From: Bog-257 sp963805985
GTDB taxonomy: Bacteria; Acidobacteriota; Terriglobia; Terriglobales; Acidobacteriaceae
Length of the DNA stretch: 64,000 nucleotides
Assembly: GCA_963805985.1 (NCBI GenBank)
Contig: CAWDWG010000008.1
Span: 186,001-250,000 of the forward strand
Reading direction: 5' to 3'
Under the pieces are notes generated by a model. That model worked only from the letters and a program-made list of their open reading frames with translations. It made no database searches and was not told where the DNA came from. This document shows, one piece after another, positions 39,191 to 47,646 of this stretch (the first letter of the stretch is position 1; each line of letters begins with the position of its first letter). The position numbers and the translations under genes are program-made.

Positions 39191-40469
39191 TCAGCAGGCC
39201 AGCGAGTCGCGCGTGACTTTCAGGCCATTGAGATTGCCCAGCACGGTCACCGCGATCAGCTCCGGCCGAAACAGTTCGTTGGCGGTTTGCAGAAGGTCTT
39301 CGACGGTCACCGCCTGAATGCGGTCGATGATCTCATCCATGCCGAGGAAGTGGTCGTAATACATCTCCTGCCGCGCCAGGTTGGACATGCGCGCGGTGCT
39401 CGATTCCAGGCTCAGCATCAGGCTGCCCTTCAGCTGGTCCTTGGCGCGCTTCAGCTCTTCGTCGGAGATCGGGTTCTGCTTCAGCAGGCGGAACTCATTC
39501 ACAATCGACTGCACTACCTTCGGCGCTGACTCGCGCGATGTACCGGCATAAACCGAAAGCATTCCGGCGTCGCGGAAGGGATTCAGCTCGGAGAAGATGG
39601 AATAGACCAGGCCCTGCTTCTCGCGCACATTCTGAAAGAGGCGCGAGCTCATGCCGCCGCCCAGCAGCGTATTGAGGATGTAGGTGACGTAGCGGCGGCG
39701 GTGGCTGATGGGATACGACGGCAAGCCAACGCAAATCTGCACCTGCTCCAACGATTTCTTGTTGCGCAGAATGATGCGCGAATTGATCTTCGGCGGCGTC
39801 GTCATGCCAGCCGTTAGTGCCTTGGGGAAGGCTGGCAAAGCGCTCCCGCAGCAGCTCCACGAGATCGTGGTGATTCAGATTACCGGCGGCGGAAATGATC
39901 ATGTTTCCCGGCCGGAACTTGCCGCCGTAGTAGGCCAGGATCGCGTCCTGATCGAATCGCCGGACCGTATCCTTCGTGCCCAGGATCGGCTTGCCCAGCG
40001 GATGGCCCTTGAAGAAATTCTGGGTGAAGATCTCGTGTACGAGGTAGTCGGGATTGTCCTCGTCCATCTTGATCTCTTCCAGAATCACGCCGCGCTCGCG
40101 GGTGATCTCCTTGCCGTCGAAGACGGGATGCAGGACCATATCGCTGAGAATGTCGACGGCTACCGGCAAATGTTCATCCAGCACTTTAACGTTGAAGCAG
40201 ATGGTTTCCTTGCCGGTGAAGGCGTCCATGTTGCCGCCGATGGAATCCACCTGGCGCGCAATGTCTTCGGCGGTGCGGTTGCTGGTGCCCTTGAAGACCA
40301 TGTGCTCGACAAAGTGCGAGATGCCGTTGACCAGCGGGTCTTCGTGCCGCGAGCCGGACTTGATCCAGATGCCCATCGACACCGAGCGGATGTGGTCCAT
40401 CTGTTCGGTGAGGATGGTGAGGCCGTTGGGCAGGATCTCGCGTTGTATATTGCGTGGTTCTTCAACCAT
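39191..40469 (-). pseudogene. M16 family zinc peptidase, frameshifted
   Basis: Two frames together form a processing-peptidase-like M16 protein of about 425 residues. The N-part has the inverted zinc motif NGISHFVEHMVFKGT (His52, Glu55, His56) and GVILEEIKMDED with the third metal ligand. The C-part (from about 39822) has RRYVTYILNTLLGGGMSSRL and FQNVREKQGLVYSIFS, the substrate-side R/Y motif. The frames meet in a CCCC run on the coding strand (39824-39827); removing one C gives the smooth reading FASLPKALTAGMTTPPKI. Either a real +1 indel or a homopolymer error. The gene is divergent from rlmN and upstream of purA. Confidence 0.85.
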
Positions 40470-40647
40470 AATTACCGTTCCGAGCGATCGAACAGTCTTC
40501 GCTCAGCTGATGAGACACGATTGCCTGGGTTCGTTTCGCGTCCTGCGAGCTGAGGCTCGCCGGATAAAACGCGCCGTTACAAAGTTGGACGAAATAACCC
40601 GAAGCGACGCCGGGCACAGGGAATCTAACAGATACCATATTAGATGC

Positions 40648-41775
40648 ATGGAGCAACCGCAAAATACCGAACTTTTAGGCCTTTCCCTTCAAGAGCTTAC
40701 CAGCCTCGTCGAGGCCCAGGGAGAAGCTTCCTATCGCGCCCGCCAGCTGTTTGACGGCTTATACCGGCAAAGGTGGTCGAGCTTAGAACACTTCACGACG
40801 TTGTCGCTCGAGTTGCGCCAGAAGCTGAGAGAGCTCGGCTACACGCCGGGTTTGCCGCGCGTTGAGAAGAGCTTCGCTTCCATTGATGGCACGGTGCGAT
40901 ATCTCCTGGGTTTCGGTGACGGCCAGACGGTGGAAACGGTCTGGATGCCGGACGGCGATGGCGGCGAGGCTGGCGACGGCTCCCCGAGCGGCGATGAAGA
41001 GCTGGCTGACGGGAAGGATTGGCGTCGCGCGACCATCTGCATCTCCAGCCAGGTGGGTTGCGCCGTCGATTGCGCTTTCTGCATGACCGCGCTTCTGGGG
41101 CTGAAGCGTAATCTCACCGCAGGGGAGATCGTTGGCCAGGTTCTCGCGGTGCTCGCCGACCAGCGAGTCGACATCGAGCGCGATCGGCTGAATCTCGTAT
41201 TCATGGGACAAGGCGAACCGTTCCTTAACTACGACAACTTCATGCAAGCTGTGCGATTGCTGGTGGAGGGCGTTGGCATTCCCGAGTCGCGCATGACGGT
41301 TTCGACGTCGGGCATTCTGCCGCGCATCGCCGATTTCGGTGCGGAGCCGGTTCGCCCGAAGCTTGCCGTTTCGCTCAACGCGCCCAGCGAGGAGTTGCGC
41401 ACGCAGATCATGCCGATCACGAAGAAGTGGACGATCGAGAAGCTGATGGCTGCGCTGCGCGAGTTTCCGCTTCGCAATCGCGAGCGGTTGACATTCGAGT
41501 ACGTCCTGCTCGGCGGAGTGAACGACGAGGTTGAACACGCTCGTCAGGTTGTGGATTTGCTGCGCGGCTTGCGAGCCAAGGTGAATCTGATTGCGCTGAA
41601 TCCTGGTCCTGAGATTCCGTTCTCCATGCCATCGGACGAGCGCGTGCTGGCGTTTCAGAGCATTCTGACGCGCGCAGGCATTCCGGCATTCGTCCGGCGG
41701 CCACGGGGGCGCGACATTTATGCCGCGTGCGGGCAGCTGAAGCGAACCATGGAGTTGGTGCAAGTGGCGCCCTAG
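40648..41775 (+). CDS. rlmN: Dual-specificity 23S rRNA/tRNA (adenine-C2)-methyltransferase RlmN
   Basis: A 375-residue radical-SAM enzyme that methylates A2503 of 23S rRNA and A37 of some tRNAs. The motif GCAVDCAFC gives Cys138, Cys142 and Cys145 for the 4Fe-4S cluster, in the family's C-x3-C-x2-C spacing. The methyl-carrying Cys near the C-terminus is in RDIYAACGQLK (Cys361). FMGQGEPFLNYDNF and SLNAPSEELRTQIMP are also typical. The start was set at the ATG at 40648, which gives the usual N-terminus (LLGLSLQELTSLVEAQGE); the frame is open far upstream. There is an Asp/Gly-rich insert at about residues 100-125. Confidence 0.95.
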   Translation: MEQPQNTELLGLSLQELTSLVEAQGEASYRARQLFDGLYRQRWSSLEHFTTLSLELRQKLRELGYTPGLPRVEKSFASIDGTVRYLLGFGDGQTVETVWMPDGDGGEAGDGSPSGDEELADGKDWRRATICISSQVGCAVDCAFCMTALLGLKRNLTAGEIVGQVLAVLADQRVDIERDRLNLVFMGQGEPFLNYDNFMQAVRLLVEGVGIPESRMTVSTSGILPRIADFGAEPVRPKLAVSLNAPSEELRTQIMPITKKWTIEKLMAALREFPLRNRERLTFEYVLLGGVNDEVEHARQVVDLLRGLRAKVNLIALNPGPEIPFSMPSDERVLAFQSILTRAGIPAFVRRPRGRDIYAACGQLKRTMELVQVAP

Positions 41776-41801
41776 ATTCCCTGGCGCTGGTGCAGTCAAA
41801 A

Positions 41802-42068
41802 TCAACCGTTGGCAGCTTTGCTCTTGGTTTTTTGCAGTGGTGGGCCGGCCAGATCAAAGTCGTGTGTGATGTGGGGAACGACCTGCGAGACGTAGAATCG
41901 CACCGCGTCTTTGCAAACTCGGCAGCCGGGAAACTCGTCGCCGCGAATGGCCAGGACTTCGTGTTGCGCCCGGTGGTCTTGATGAACCACGGTGTATAGG
42001 CCGGAGATCGGAACCTTCTGCCCCGGCTTAAACGCTCGAACTTCGCGAACTGCTGAGCCCGGCATCAT
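41802..42068 (-). CDS. Small hypothetical protein with CxxC motif
   Basis: An 88-residue protein not in a family I can name. FKPGQKVPISGLYTVVHQDH forms the N-part, then EVLAIRGDEFPGCRVCKDAV with a CRVC pair, then RFYVSQVVPHITHDFDL. The several conserved-looking His and Cys suggest metal binding. It is convergent with rlmN, 26 bases away. Two ATG codons begin the frame. Confidence 0.6.
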   Translation of the reverse strand: MMPGSAVREVRAFKPGQKVPISGLYTVVHQDHRAQHEVLAIRGDEFPGCRVCKDAVRFYVSQVVPHITHDFDLAGPPLQKTKSKAANG

Positions 42069-42156
42069 TCAAATACTCTCAGCGGTAGTTGCTTCTTGCC
42101 CTGACCTCTTCGACCTGACCTGCAGTCGAAGTCGGGTTGCGAGTTGTAATGGCCGT

Positions 42157-42342
42157 TCAGCCTTCGTTGTCGATCGCGCGCGCGACCGCCTGAAGGTCCT
42201 CCAGCGTGATATTCCGGAACCACGACATAAGCTGCTCGGGAGCCAGTGGCTTCAGGCCCGGAACATCCAGGTTTTGGCGAACGCACTTGACCACTTCCTG
42301 CAGCACTGCGCGGAACTCAGTTCGATCGACCAGCGGCCCCAT
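42157..42342 (-). CDS. Possible small protein, 61 residues
   Basis: A short frame from ATG 42342 with AAGG seven bases upstream. The product, with FRAVLQEVVKCVRQNLDVPG and ITLEDLQAVARAIDNEG, looks like a soluble helical protein. The frame continues upstream to 42657 without recognisable homology, so the start is uncertain. It precedes the 88-residue gene on the same strand. Confidence 0.35.
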   Translation of the reverse strand: MGPLVDRTEFRAVLQEVVKCVRQNLDVPGLKPLAPEQLMSWFRNITLEDLQAVARAIDNEG

Positions 42343-42762
42343 CTGCACCTTCTTGCGCCCGGACCTGACCCGGACGTCAACCCAGAATTTACTGACTTTT
42401 TGCAGACTGCTCGCCGCCCGTCGAACTTGCCGGCAGCGTCTCCCGAAACTGGCACCATGCTCACGGAAGAAAGACGAGCGGCCCGGACTGGTCGAACGGC
42501 CGATGACCGCGGAAGCGAACTTTGGCTGAATCAAGATTCGATTGAGCACAGTATGCCCGTCGGTTCTGTGATGCATCCCAGCAGGCCGAGAGTTGTCATC
42601 AACGCTGACGGGTGAGGGTTTGGCGCAAATTGACGTTGGGTACGGCGGCGATGGCATTACGGTTCGCTCGAAGATCGAGAGTCAACATCGGGGTCGCGCA
42701 ACGCTCGGTCGGCACCGCTGCATCGGATGTTATTGGAGATTGCGAAATCCACGGAAGGTGAT
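42343..42762. other. Intergenic region before the small HTH gene
   Basis: About 420 bases with no convincing gene. A minus-strand frame runs through most of it (to 42657) with atypical composition. The HTH gene's ribosome-binding site is at its right end. Confidence 0.3.
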
Positions 42763-43020
42763 ATGAACCAGGATCAGCTCGGGAAAGACGGAGTAACGGC
42801 TACTGATAATGTTCAACTGAAGAACAAGATTTCGACCCTGAATCGCTATGTGCAATCGTTGTGTGGTCTGTACAGCCGCATCGCTCGCCAGTTGCGGGTT
42901 GACCGCTCTTATGTCAGCCGGGTGGCGCGCGGGGAACGCCGCTCGCCGCAGATTGAGCAGGCGCTGAGCACCGAGTTCACCCGCATCATGACGGAGAACG
43001 AGAGCCAGACAAGCGGCTGA
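42763..43020 (+). CDS. Small helix-turn-helix protein
   Basis: An 85-residue protein starting at the ATG at 42763, with GGAAGGTG upstream. Its centre is an XRE-type HTH: LYSRIARQLRVDRSYVSRVARGERRS, with helix 2 (IARQLRV) and recognition helix 3 (RSYVSRVARG). It is a likely DNA-binding regulator; its target is unknown. An in-frame start 12 codons upstream is less likely. It lies alone, upstream of the site-2 protease. Confidence 0.65.
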   Translation: MNQDQLGKDGVTATDNVQLKNKISTLNRYVQSLCGLYSRIARQLRVDRSYVSRVARGERRSPQIEQALSTEFTRIMTENESQTSG

Positions 43021-43105
43021 ACGAGACGGCCTGCCCGCAAACTGTCCTTGAATCGTGCTGGGGAATGTCGCGGTTTTGCCGTGTTAGTATCGAAGGCAAA
43101 ACCTA

Positions 43106-43792
43106 ATGTTCCAGCACGCGAATCCGGTTGACATCTTTTTTCAGGTCATTGTGCTGCTGTTCGCCATTTGCGTGCACGAGTCGGCGCACGCCTGGATGGC
43201 CAATCGGCTGGGTGACCCAACGGCGAAGATGTTGGGCCGGGTTTCGCTGAATCCACTGGTCCACATCGATCCCTTCGGCACGATTTTGATGCCGCTGATC
43301 CTGATTGTGCTGGGCTTTCCACCTTTCGGCTGGGCCAAGCCGACGCCGGTGGATAATCGCAATTTCAAGAACCCGGTGAAGGATGACATTCTCACGGCAG
43401 TCGCCGGGCCGGTCAGCAACTTCATCACGGCGTTTGTGTCGGTCGTTATTCTGGCGATCATCGCGCATGGGTCGACCATGCCGATCGGTAGCCACGCTCA
43501 CACCGAGAGTACCGCCGAGGCGCTGGCCACACTGTTCTACGACGCGATGTGGATTAACGTCATCCTGGCGGTGTTCAATTTGATTCCGCTGCCGCCGCTG
43601 GACGGCAGCCACGTCATCCGCCATTTTCTTTCTTACAACGCACTGAAGGTTTACGACCGCATTGGCTACTTCGGACTGGTGTTGCTGGTTTTCATTCTGC
43701 CGATGATCGGGCTCAACATCATTGGTTGGCTGATCACGCCGTTCATGGCATTCTTCCAAGCTCTGCTGGCTGTTTTCCTGGGCATCCGATGA
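43106..43792 (+). CDS. Site-2 protease family (M50) intramembrane metallopeptidase
   Basis: A 228-residue membrane protein. The zinc-binding HExxH is in ICVHESAHAW (His24, Glu25, His28) inside the first helix, and the third ligand is in FNLIPLPPLDGSH (Asp166). The short form has no PDZ domain and belongs to the Rv1737/SpoIVFB-like minimal branch. Such enzymes cleave membrane-bound substrates; the target is not known. The stop overlaps the trpS start (ATGA), so the two are translationally coupled. Confidence 0.9.
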   Translation: MFQHANPVDIFFQVIVLLFAICVHESAHAWMANRLGDPTAKMLGRVSLNPLVHIDPFGTILMPLILIVLGFPPFGWAKPTPVDNRNFKNPVKDDILTAVAGPVSNFITAFVSVVILAIIAHGSTMPIGSHAHTESTAEALATLFYDAMWINVILAVFNLIPLPPLDGSHVIRHFLSYNALKVYDRIGYFGLVLLVFILPMIGLNIIGWLITPFMAFFQALLAVFLGIR

Positions 43793-44871
43793 CCGATAAT
43801 CCGAAAACGAAAAAGGGCCGCATCTTGAGCGGCATGCGACCTACGGGCAAGCTGCATCTGGGCAACTATGTTGGCGCGCTGCGCAACTGGGTCAATTTGC
43901 AGGACGACTACGAGTGCTTCTTCTTCATCGCCGATTGGCACGCGCTGACCACCGACTACGCCGATACGAGCATGGTGAAGCAGAACTCGCTCGAAGTGAT
44001 TCTTGACTATCTTGCAGCCGGATTGGATCCGGAGCGCAGCACCCTGTTCATTCAGTCGCATGTGCCGCAACATGCCGAGCTGCATCTGCTGTTCAGCATG
44101 ATTACGCCGCTGGGCTGGCTGGAGCGCGTGCCGAGCTACAAAGAGCAAAAGGAAAACTTGAAGGACAAGGATCTCGGGACGTACGGATTTCTGGGATACC
44201 CGCTGCTGCAGTCGGCGGACATTCTGATCTATCAGGCGAACTTTGTTCCCGTGGGCGAGGATCAGGTGCCGCACGTGGAGCTGACGCGCGAAGTGGCGCG
44301 GCGCTTCCATCAGTTCTATCCGCGCAAAATTCACGCGGGATCTCGCGACCCCAAGCGCGAGGAAGTTTTTCCTGAGCCGCAACCGCTGCTGACGCCGACG
44401 CCAAAGCTGCCCGGAACCGATGGCCGGAAGATGTCGAAGTCGTACGGCAACACGATTCTGATGAGTGAGCCCGAGCCGTCACTGCGGCAGAAGCTGAAGA
44501 CCATGGTGACCGATCCGGCGCGCATCCGGCGCAGCGATCCTGGCGATCCCGATAAGTGTCCGGTTGGCGACCTGCACAAGATCTTCAGCACCAAAGAAAC
44601 GATGGCGAAGGTGTACGAGGGCTGCCGGACGGCGGGCATCGGATGTATCGAATGCAAAGGCTGGGCCGCCGATAGTTTGTGGCAGGTGCTTGGCCCGATG
44701 CAGGAGCGGCGGCAGAAGTACGAAGCCGATCCGAAACTGGCGTGGGATGTTCTGGAAGCGGGATCGAAGAAAGCGCGCGAAGTGGCCGAGGCGACGATGG
44801 TGGAAGCTCGCGACGCGGCGAATTTGTCGCATGAATACGAGGCGCCAGCGAAGAGTGTTGGCAAGTCGTAG
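43789..44871 (+). CDS. trpS: Tryptophanyl-tRNA synthetase
   Basis: A 360-residue class I aminoacyl-tRNA synthetase that charges tRNA-Trp. The HIGH-type signature is in RPTGKLHLGNYVGAL, and KMSKS is intact at about residues 214-218 (GRKMSKSYGN). PLLQSADILIYQANFVPVGEDQ forms the tryptophan-binding region typical of TrpRS. The C-terminal helices are normal in length. The start ATG overlaps the stop of the site-2 protease gene. Confidence 0.96.
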   Translation: MTDNPKTKKGRILSGMRPTGKLHLGNYVGALRNWVNLQDDYECFFFIADWHALTTDYADTSMVKQNSLEVILDYLAAGLDPERSTLFIQSHVPQHAELHLLFSMITPLGWLERVPSYKEQKENLKDKDLGTYGFLGYPLLQSADILIYQANFVPVGEDQVPHVELTREVARRFHQFYPRKIHAGSRDPKREEVFPEPQPLLTPTPKLPGTDGRKMSKSYGNTILMSEPEPSLRQKLKTMVTDPARIRRSDPGDPDKCPVGDLHKIFSTKETMAKVYEGCRTAGIGCIECKGWAADSLWQVLGPMQERRQKYEADPKLAWDVLEAGSKKAREVAEATMVEARDAANLSHEYEAPAKSVGKS

Positions 44872-44922
44872 GAGCTTGGCGAAATCTGCTCTGAACTTCC
44901 GCGATCGTGCTAGGCTCTGATT

Positions 44923-45207
44923 ATGCAGATCACTGTGGAAATTCCTGACGAGCTGGCGTCCGTGCTGGGCGGCTCCGGTGGAGATCTGTCTCGCGCCGCG
45001 CTGGAGGCAATCGGCCTGGAAGCGTATCGTCAAGGACGATTAAGCGGGTACCAGCTGCGCACGCTTCTTGGCATCCCTACGCGTTATGAACTTGACGGAT
45101 TTTTGAAGCAACACGAGGTCTACGACTACACGATTCAAGATTTCGAGGAGGATCTCGAAACCATTCGGAAAATCCGCCAGAAACAACCCGCAGATAAATC
45201 GGCATGA
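44923..45207 (+). CDS. UPF0175 family antitoxin
   Basis: A 94-residue protein of the UPF0175 family: MQITVEIPDELASVLG, then LSRAALEAIGLEAYRQGRLS, then GYQLRTLLGIPTRYELDGFL, the HTH-like part, and an acidic C-terminus. UPF0175 proteins are usually paired with DUF3368 PIN-like proteins, as here. The stop overlaps the next start (ATGA). It is the likely DNA-binding antitoxin. Confidence 0.8.
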   Translation: MQITVEIPDELASVLGGSGGDLSRAALEAIGLEAYRQGRLSGYQLRTLLGIPTRYELDGFLKQHEVYDYTIQDFEEDLETIRKIRQKQPADKSA

Positions 45208-45680
45208 TTGTTGTCGCCGATACTAGTCCCCTCAATTACCTGATTCTGATTGGAGTGACGGAGATCTTGCCGTCCCTCTACGGTCGAGTGATCGTTCCCG
45301 CTACTGTCGCCCGGGAACTAGAACACGAAGGAAGTCCTCCGCTGGTGCGGACGTGGATGGCCCATATCCCGGCATGGCTCGAAGTTCGCTCTGACCCGGT
45401 AAGCGACCCTGCGCTTGCTTATCTCGATTCCGGTGAGCGCGCAGCGTTAGCGCTGGTGCAATTGCTGAAGGCCGATACGCTGTTGATTAACGATCGAATT
45501 GGGCGACGTGAAGCGAAACGGCGCCACATTCCAGTGACGGGAACGCTCGGCGTCCTGGCCGATGCTCATAAGGCCGGGCTTGTCGATTTCGATGCATCGG
45601 TGGCACTTCTTCGCACGACGAATTTTCGTCTCGACCCGGACATCGAGAGGCTCGCCAGACGGCGTATATCCGAGGATTGA
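45204..45680 (+). CDS. DUF3368 PIN-like toxin
   Basis: A 158-residue PIN-domain-like protein: IVVADTSPLNYLI (first Asp), IVPATVARELEHEG (Glu), DSGERAALALVQLL, DTLLINDRIGRREAKRR (Asp pair) and TGTLGVLADAHKAGL. The acidic quartet expected for metal-dependent RNA cleavage is present. It partners with the UPF0175 antitoxin through an ATGA overlap. The pair lies between trpS and scpA, as a mobile module would. Confidence 0.82.
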   Translation: MIVVADTSPLNYLILIGVTEILPSLYGRVIVPATVARELEHEGSPPLVRTWMAHIPAWLEVRSDPVSDPALAYLDSGERAALALVQLLKADTLLINDRIGRREAKRRHIPVTGTLGVLADAHKAGLVDFDASVALLRTTNFRLDPDIERLARRRISED

Positions 45681-45690
45681 AGGCGAGCCC

Positions 45691-45696
45691 TATAAT
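45691..45696 (+). promoter_or_regulatory. Candidate -10 box for scpA
   Basis: A consensus TATAAT lies 14 bases before the scpA start, just after the toxin gene stop. No good -35 box stands at the usual distance, so the call rests on the -10 alone. The leader would be under ten bases. Confidence 0.35.
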
Positions 45697-45709
45697 GCCA
45701 AGAGCTTAA

Positions 45710-46534
45710 ATGCCAGAGAGTCCGCAAAGTCGAAGCAGTGAAACAGCGCCACGCAAGAACGCGGATGAGTCTGCATTCTCCGTCATTGTGGGACAGGTGT
45801 ACGATGGGCCGCTCGATCTGCTGCTCGATCTGATTCGCAAGCAGGACATCGACATCTACGATATTCCGATTGCCAGGATCACCGAGCAATATCTGAAATA
45901 TGTCGAGTCGATGAAGGGGTTCGATGTCGACGTTGCGGCGGAGTTCATTTACACGGCGTCGCTGCTGATCCACATCAAGTCGAAGATGCTGCTGCCGCGC
46001 GATCCGGCCGGGCCGGCGGAGGAAGAAGATCCGCGGATGGAGCTGGTTAATCGGCTGCTGGAGCACGAGCGCTTCAAGACCGCAGCGCAGATGCTGTTGC
46101 AGAAGCAGCAGATCGAAGAGGCGGTGTGGTCGAATCCGGCGCTGAAAGAGTTTCGCGATGCCGAAGGCACCGATCCCGAGCTCGCTGCCGACGTCATCGA
46201 CTTGGTCAAGACGTTTCAGCAGATTCTGGACCGCGCGCGCAAGCGGCCGTCGTTCGATGTGAATGAGGAATCGGTCACGGTTTCGCAGATGATCGAGTTC
46301 GTGCGGCGGCGTCTGGCGCTGGAAGAGCGGCCGGTGCGATTGAAGCAATTGCTGCGCAGCCTGCGATCGCGGTCGGCGCTGATCTGTGCGTTCCTCGCGA
46401 TTCTGGAGCTGATACGCTTACAAGCGGTGCTGGCGCGGCAGGACAATGTGTTTGGAGAGATCGTCCTGAAGAAGCATACGAACTTCGATTCGCTGATGGC
46501 CGAGAGCGAAGCGGTGAAGGATGATTGGAAGTGA
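45710..46534 (+). CDS. scpA: Segregation and condensation protein A (kleisin)
   Basis: A 274-residue kleisin of the SMC-ScpAB complex, which compacts and separates chromosomes. The N-terminal SMC-binding part begins YDGPLDLLLDLIRKQDIDIYDIPIARITEQYLKY, followed by VAAEFIYTASLLIHIKSKMLLPRD. A charged linker (ERFKTAAQMLLQKQQIEEAVW) and the C-terminal winged helix (SALICAFLAILELIRLQAVL) are intact. The first 20 residues are a polar extension. It forms a unit with scpB and rluB, the common order. Confidence 0.95.
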   Translation: MPESPQSRSSETAPRKNADESAFSVIVGQVYDGPLDLLLDLIRKQDIDIYDIPIARITEQYLKYVESMKGFDVDVAAEFIYTASLLIHIKSKMLLPRDPAGPAEEEDPRMELVNRLLEHERFKTAAQMLLQKQQIEEAVWSNPALKEFRDAEGTDPELAADVIDLVKTFQQILDRARKRPSFDVNEESVTVSQMIEFVRRRLALEERPVRLKQLLRSLRSRSALICAFLAILELIRLQAVLARQDNVFGEIVLKKHTNFDSLMAESEAVKDDWK

Positions 46535-46535
46535 A

Positions 46536-46654
46536 GCAGCTGTCGGCCAGCAGCTCTCAGCCGTCAGTATTGTTTTCGCAGATCGACGTGCTGCGACCGC
46601 TACAGGGAGAGGAAGATTTAGCTGACAACTGATAGCTGACAGCCGACAGCCAAA
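46536..46654. repeat. Heptamer array F (scpA-scpB gap)
   Basis: The left arm holds units of the AGCTGTC/AGCTCTC type (46538-46565), starting three bases after the scpA stop. The right arm holds AGCTGAC/AGCCGAC units (46620-46654) that end beside the scpB start. About 23 of 29 positions are complementary. The unit differs from both the TTAGC and GCTCTGA families. Confidence 0.8.
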
Positions 46655-46656
46655 CC

Positions 46657-47607
46657 ATGAGCCTGAAAGCCAAACTTGAAGCCATTATCTACGCGACCGA
46701 AGAGCCGGTTACGCTGAACGAACTTGCCGCATTGCTGAAGGATCCGGTGCTGGCGGAATTGCGCGCCGAGGAAGAGGCGCGGCTGGCGCTGAACGAGACC
46801 ATTTCCGATGGCCGTCCTGTTGCCGAGAGCGACGCGGAAGAAGAGTTCGACATCGAGGAAGCTGCGGCCGAAGTTGCTGGTGAGCCGGCGATGACAATTT
46901 CTCCTCCTGACCCAGATAAGCCCGAGCCGGCTGCCGTCCCAACCAAGGACGAAAAGAAGCTCGAAGAGAAAGAGCAGCTGAAGGCCGTGAAGGCGAAATT
47001 GAGCGCGCTGATCGACGAGCTCATTTCCGATTACGCCGCGGCCGATCGCGGCATGGAGATTCGCCAGGTCGCGGGCGGCTATCGCATGGCGACCAAGCCC
47101 GAGCACCACGACGTCGTGGTCAGCTTCGCCAAGAGCCTGAAGCCGCCGGTGCGGCTGTCGCTGCAGGCGCTGGAGACGCTGTCGGTCATCGCCTACAAGC
47201 AGCCGGTGACGGTGCCGGAGATCAGCGAGATTCGCGGCGTCGATTCCGCCGGCGTCATCGCAACGTTACTCGATCGCAAACTGATTACGACCGGCGGCCG
47301 CAAGCAGGTCATTGGGCGGCCCATCCTGTACAAGACGACGAAGGAATTCCTGATGCGCTTCGGTCTGAACGAAATCTCGGAGCTGCCCAGCATGGAAGAG
47401 TTCGAAAAGCTGGGCGAGCCGCAGACCGAACTATTCAGCGCGCCGGCAGCCGAAGCAAGTTCGCAGGCAGCACCCGAGGATGAGGAAGAGCCAGTGACCG
47501 AAGCCGTGCCCGATCCTACTCATCATCTGGCCGGCGACAGTGATGTGCCTGCTGACGGCACCTTCGCGACCGAGGCGGAGCCGGAAGAGTCGCAGGAGAA
47601 GTCGTAG
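46657..47607 (+). CDS. scpB: Segregation and condensation protein B, with an acidic insertion
   Basis: A 316-residue ScpB, which dimerises and stabilises the ScpA-SMC complex. The first winged helix begins LKAKLEAIIYATEEPVTLNELAALL but is then interrupted by about 75 residues rich in Glu, Ala, Pro and Asp (roughly 37-110) before the normal continuation (LSALIDELISDYAAADRGME, VAGGYRMATKPE). The second winged helix (ALETLSVIAYKQPVTVPEI; IATLLDRKLITTGGRKQV) is intact. A further acidic tail follows residue 245. Family members are normally about 180-200 residues, so insertion and tail are lineage-specific. Confidence 0.93.
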   Translation: MSLKAKLEAIIYATEEPVTLNELAALLKDPVLAELRAEEEARLALNETISDGRPVAESDAEEEFDIEEAAAEVAGEPAMTISPPDPDKPEPAAVPTKDEKKLEEKEQLKAVKAKLSALIDELISDYAAADRGMEIRQVAGGYRMATKPEHHDVVVSFAKSLKPPVRLSLQALETLSVIAYKQPVTVPEISEIRGVDSAGVIATLLDRKLITTGGRKQVIGRPILYKTTKEFLMRFGLNEISELPSMEEFEKLGEPQTELFSAPAAEASSQAAPEDEEEPVTEAVPDPTHHLAGDSDVPADGTFATEAEPEESQEKS

Positions 47608-47646
47608 CCTTGCCGCCCAGGAATTCTCTTATCAGATATATGGCCT

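Noticed and set aside
41992..42615. A 207-codon plus-strand frame after rlmN
   Set aside because: It is antisense to the more protein-like 88- and 61-residue minus-strand frames, with no motif of its own.
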